From UBA2040 sp041674745 (lineage in GTDB: Bacteria; Bacteroidota; Bacteroidia; Flavobacteriales_D; Crocinitomicaceae), in assembly GCA_041674745.1 (NCBI GenBank), contig JBAYVD010000001.1:558001-622000 (forward strand): DNA of 64,000 nucleotides, written 5' to 3'. A program made the position numbers and the translations under genes. The notes under the pieces are model-generated. The model saw only the letters and a program-made list of their open reading frames with translations, was not told where the DNA came from and did no database searches. Within the stretch, counting starts at the first letter, position 1, and each line of letters starts with the position of its first letter. Positions 62,258 to 64,000 of this stretch are shown here, in pieces.

Positions 62258-64000
62258 GTGGCTGGAGATTCTTTTTTTATAACCAAAGATTTCGATGCGC
62301 AAGTCGTCAAAACCGTTTTACGAAGAAAATGGTGGGTACTTCTTGTCTCTATATTGACTTTTACGGGAATTGCTTTTTTTATTTTGCGGTACTCAAAGCC
62401 CGTTTATGAATCCACTATGCTGATACAATTAGCGGACAGTGATCAAGCCAGGGATTTATTGGATATTGAAAATATCAACTCAACCAATTCGAATTTTAAC
62501 GCCAATTTGGAACTTCTTCGTTCTCAGTTGCTTTTTGAAAGGGCGCTGCAGAAAATGAATGCGCACGTAAGTTTGTTTCAAGAGGGAAAAATTTTAACGG
62601 AGGAAAAATATACCTCGAGTTGTTTTAATGTCAGCACTGTTCAACTCAAAGATTCATCTCTCATTAATATTCCAATATATGTAAACCTTCAGGGTAACAA
62701 TTTAGAACTTACATATGACTTTCAAAACAAAACAAAGCGAGTAAAAGGATTCGCAAATGGACATCTCGTAAACGAGGATTTTGATGTTGTTTTGAACGTG
62801 ATGGATCGCGCGACCATGGAAAAGATTTTAAAAAATGACAAGTTATTTTTTGCTTTTAACAGCATTGGTTCGCTTTCTTCAAAATTTTCCTCTAATCTTT
62901 CGGTCAATCCTATGGATCCGAATGCACAAACGATAGAGTTGCGTTTTGCGGCATACAACCCATACTTTTGCGCAGATTTATTGAATTCGTTGGCCAACAC
63001 TTTTTTTAATTTCGAACTGGATATTAAACGAAAAGGAAACGAGAATGTCTTGTTATTCATTGATCAGCAATTGGATAGTTTAAGCCAGGAACTTGAAAAT
63101 TCGAAAGACAGTTTGGTATTTTTTCAACGACAATCGAATTTGGCGGATCCAGAAGCTATTGGTTCTAATTTGACGGAGAATGTAATTAAATTACAAGATC
63201 AGTTGTACGAAATTGAAGATGAGCTAAATGGTTTAAATAAAGTGGCCTCTAAATTGACCAAGGAACCGAATCGACTTGAAATTTATCGTCTCTTGCCTGA
63301 AATGTTAGGTAAAAGCTACCAATTGTCTTTGTCAAAACAAATTGAGGAGTTGTACGAAATGTTGGAACGAAAAGAAAATTTGTTATACAGCGTTACAGAA
63401 GAAAACCCAGAAATTAAATCATTGACCTTGCGAATCAGCATGAAAACTGAAGGAATTCGCAAAACAATTGTCTTTTTGCAGAATCGATTGGCTGAAAATG
63501 CGAATGTTCTGCGATCCAAAATTGGAAGCATTCAAAATGATATTTTTAAGATTCCTGAAAAGAAAATGGAATATGGTCGTTTAAAAAATATTCAAGACTT
63601 AAATGATAAGTATTTTAGTTTACTTACAGAGAAAAAGGTAATGTATGCCATTTCAAATGCGGGTTATTCCTCTTCGAATCGAATTTTGAGTAAGGCTATG
63701 GTGCAGAGTAATCCCATAAATCCCAATAGAAATCAAATTTATGGAGCATTCATAGGGTTTGGCTTTTTCTTCGGATTTATCATCCTTTTCATTGCGTACG
63801 TTCGGTACAATGAAGTGAATAGTGTGGACGATCTAAAGAAAATATTACCTCCCAATTTATCGTATTTGGGTACGGTTCCGCTTTTGAAAGAATCGATGGA
63901 TTATTCTGAATTGTTGGTGTATGACAGTCCAAAATCAATTATTTCGGAGGCTATGCGTAATATTCGGGCCAACATGAGTTTTGTTTTTCCGGATTACAAA
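62258..64000 (+). CDS. Wzc/GumC-like polysaccharide co-polymerase, possibly with tyrosine kinase (3' end beyond window)
   Basis: The frame starts with GTG at 62258, 7 bases after the Wza-like stop, and stays open for 581 codons to the window end. Membrane helix 1 is at about 27-44 (WWVLLVSILTFTGIAFFIL) and helix 2 at about 495-514. The long periplasmic part between them is rich in coiled coil (about 270-450). After helix 2 the sequence reads VNSVDDLKKILPPNLSYLGTVP and SIISEAMRNIRANMSF, as in Wzc/BY-kinases. The Walker motifs would lie just past the edge, so kinase activity cannot be confirmed. Confidence 0.87.
   Translation, partial: MAGDSFFITKDFDAQVVKTVLRRKWWVLLVSILTFTGIAFFILRYSKPVYESTMLIQLADSDQARDLLDIENINSTNSNFNANLELLRSQLLFERALQKMNAHVSLFQEGKILTEEKYTSSCFNVSTVQLKDSSLINIPIYVNLQGNNLELTYDFQNKTKRVKGFANGHLVNEDFDVVLNVMDRATMEKILKNDKLFFAFNSIGSLSSKFSSNLSVNPMDPNAQTIELRFAAYNPYFCADLLNSLANTFFNFELDIKRKGNENVLLFIDQQLDSLSQELENSKDSLVFFQRQSNLADPEAIGSNLTENVIKLQDQLYEIEDELNGLNKVASKLTKEPNRLEIYRLLPEMLGKSYQLSLSKQIEELYEMLERKENLLYSVTEENPEIKSLTLRISMKTEGIRKTIVFLQNRLAENANVLRSKIGSIQNDIFKIPEKKMEYGRLKNIQDLNDKYFSLLTEKKVMYAISNAGYSSSNRILSKAMVQSNPINPNRNQIYGAFIGFGFFFGFIILFIAYVRYNEVNSVDDLKKILPPNLSYLGTVPLLKESMDYSELLVYDSPKSIISEAMRNIRANMSFVFPDYK

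Overview
The window looks like a chromosomal segment from a Bacteroidota bacterium of the order Flavobacteriales. The sequence is AT-rich. Exact matches to the Bacteroidota -7 box TAnnTTTG stand just upstream of at least a dozen genes. There is a secreted protein with a type IX (Por) C-terminal sorting domain, a PorG-like protein, a TonB-type protein, a complete Bat operon, an SDR-type L-threonine dehydrogenase, a flavobacterial-style DnaG and carotenoid genes. Crocinitomicaceae (Fluviicola-like) is my best guess at family, as inference only. I see no rRNA, tRNA, CRISPR array, prophage or classical insertion sequence.

Layout. 1-4.1 kb (minus): deoC and two aldehyde dehydrogenase genes, the second apparently non-catalytic and cut by the window edge, then a YwqK/MORN-repeat protein. 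4.2-7.9 kb: threonine dehydrogenase (minus) diverging from homogentisate dioxygenase and 4-hydroxyphenylpyruvate dioxygenase (plus). 8.0-11.1 kb: a LiaF-like membrane protein, a LytS-type kinase, a LytTR regulator and purE. 11.1-14.4 kb (minus): a large GT-C-like membrane protein, a TonB protein, a VanZ-like protein and gcvH. 14.6-19.5 kb (plus): prfB, arsC, a short arginine decarboxylase, a small unknown and a CrtI/CrtD-type desaturase. 19.5-25.2 kb: lysA, a PorG-like protein, a cyclophilin-FKBP fusion, nadK, a CBS protein and pdxJ. 25.3-34.2 kb: an ABC transporter, then a tight operon of polyprenyl synthase, lipoprotein, dnaG and mscS, then a secreted unknown and rlmN. 34.3-41.7 kb (minus): a seven-gene MoxR/DUF58/BatA-D operon.

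41.7-43.1 kb is the most unusual stretch. Two ~160-170 bp tandem units built from ~38-bp iterons precede a GxxExxY-family gene with a PD-(D/E)XK nuclease signature. An inverted copy of the iteron lies on the far side of the gene. The arrangement resembles a small mobile or intervening-sequence-like cassette.

45.3-50.4 kb (minus) is a compact six-gene operon: ECF sigma, crtI, crtB, idi, a CX5HGH-type pterin synthase and photolyase. Its promoter has an exact -7 box directly next to a perfect 16-bp inverted repeat, the likely operator. This looks like a light or photo-oxidative stress regulon. 50.6-54.9 kb holds purK, an HPRT-adenylate kinase fusion, obgE, a PAP2 phosphatase and crcB. 54.9-60.2 kb holds a secreted VWA protein, a PlsC-type acyltransferase, ddl and a PBP4-type dacB. 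60.3-64 kb opens an exopolysaccharide cluster: a GT4 glycosyltransferase, a Wza-like lipoprotein and a Wzc-like protein cut by the window edge.

Several likely start sites differ from the longest open frame because the first codon would be an improbable TTG. These are noted in the entries.
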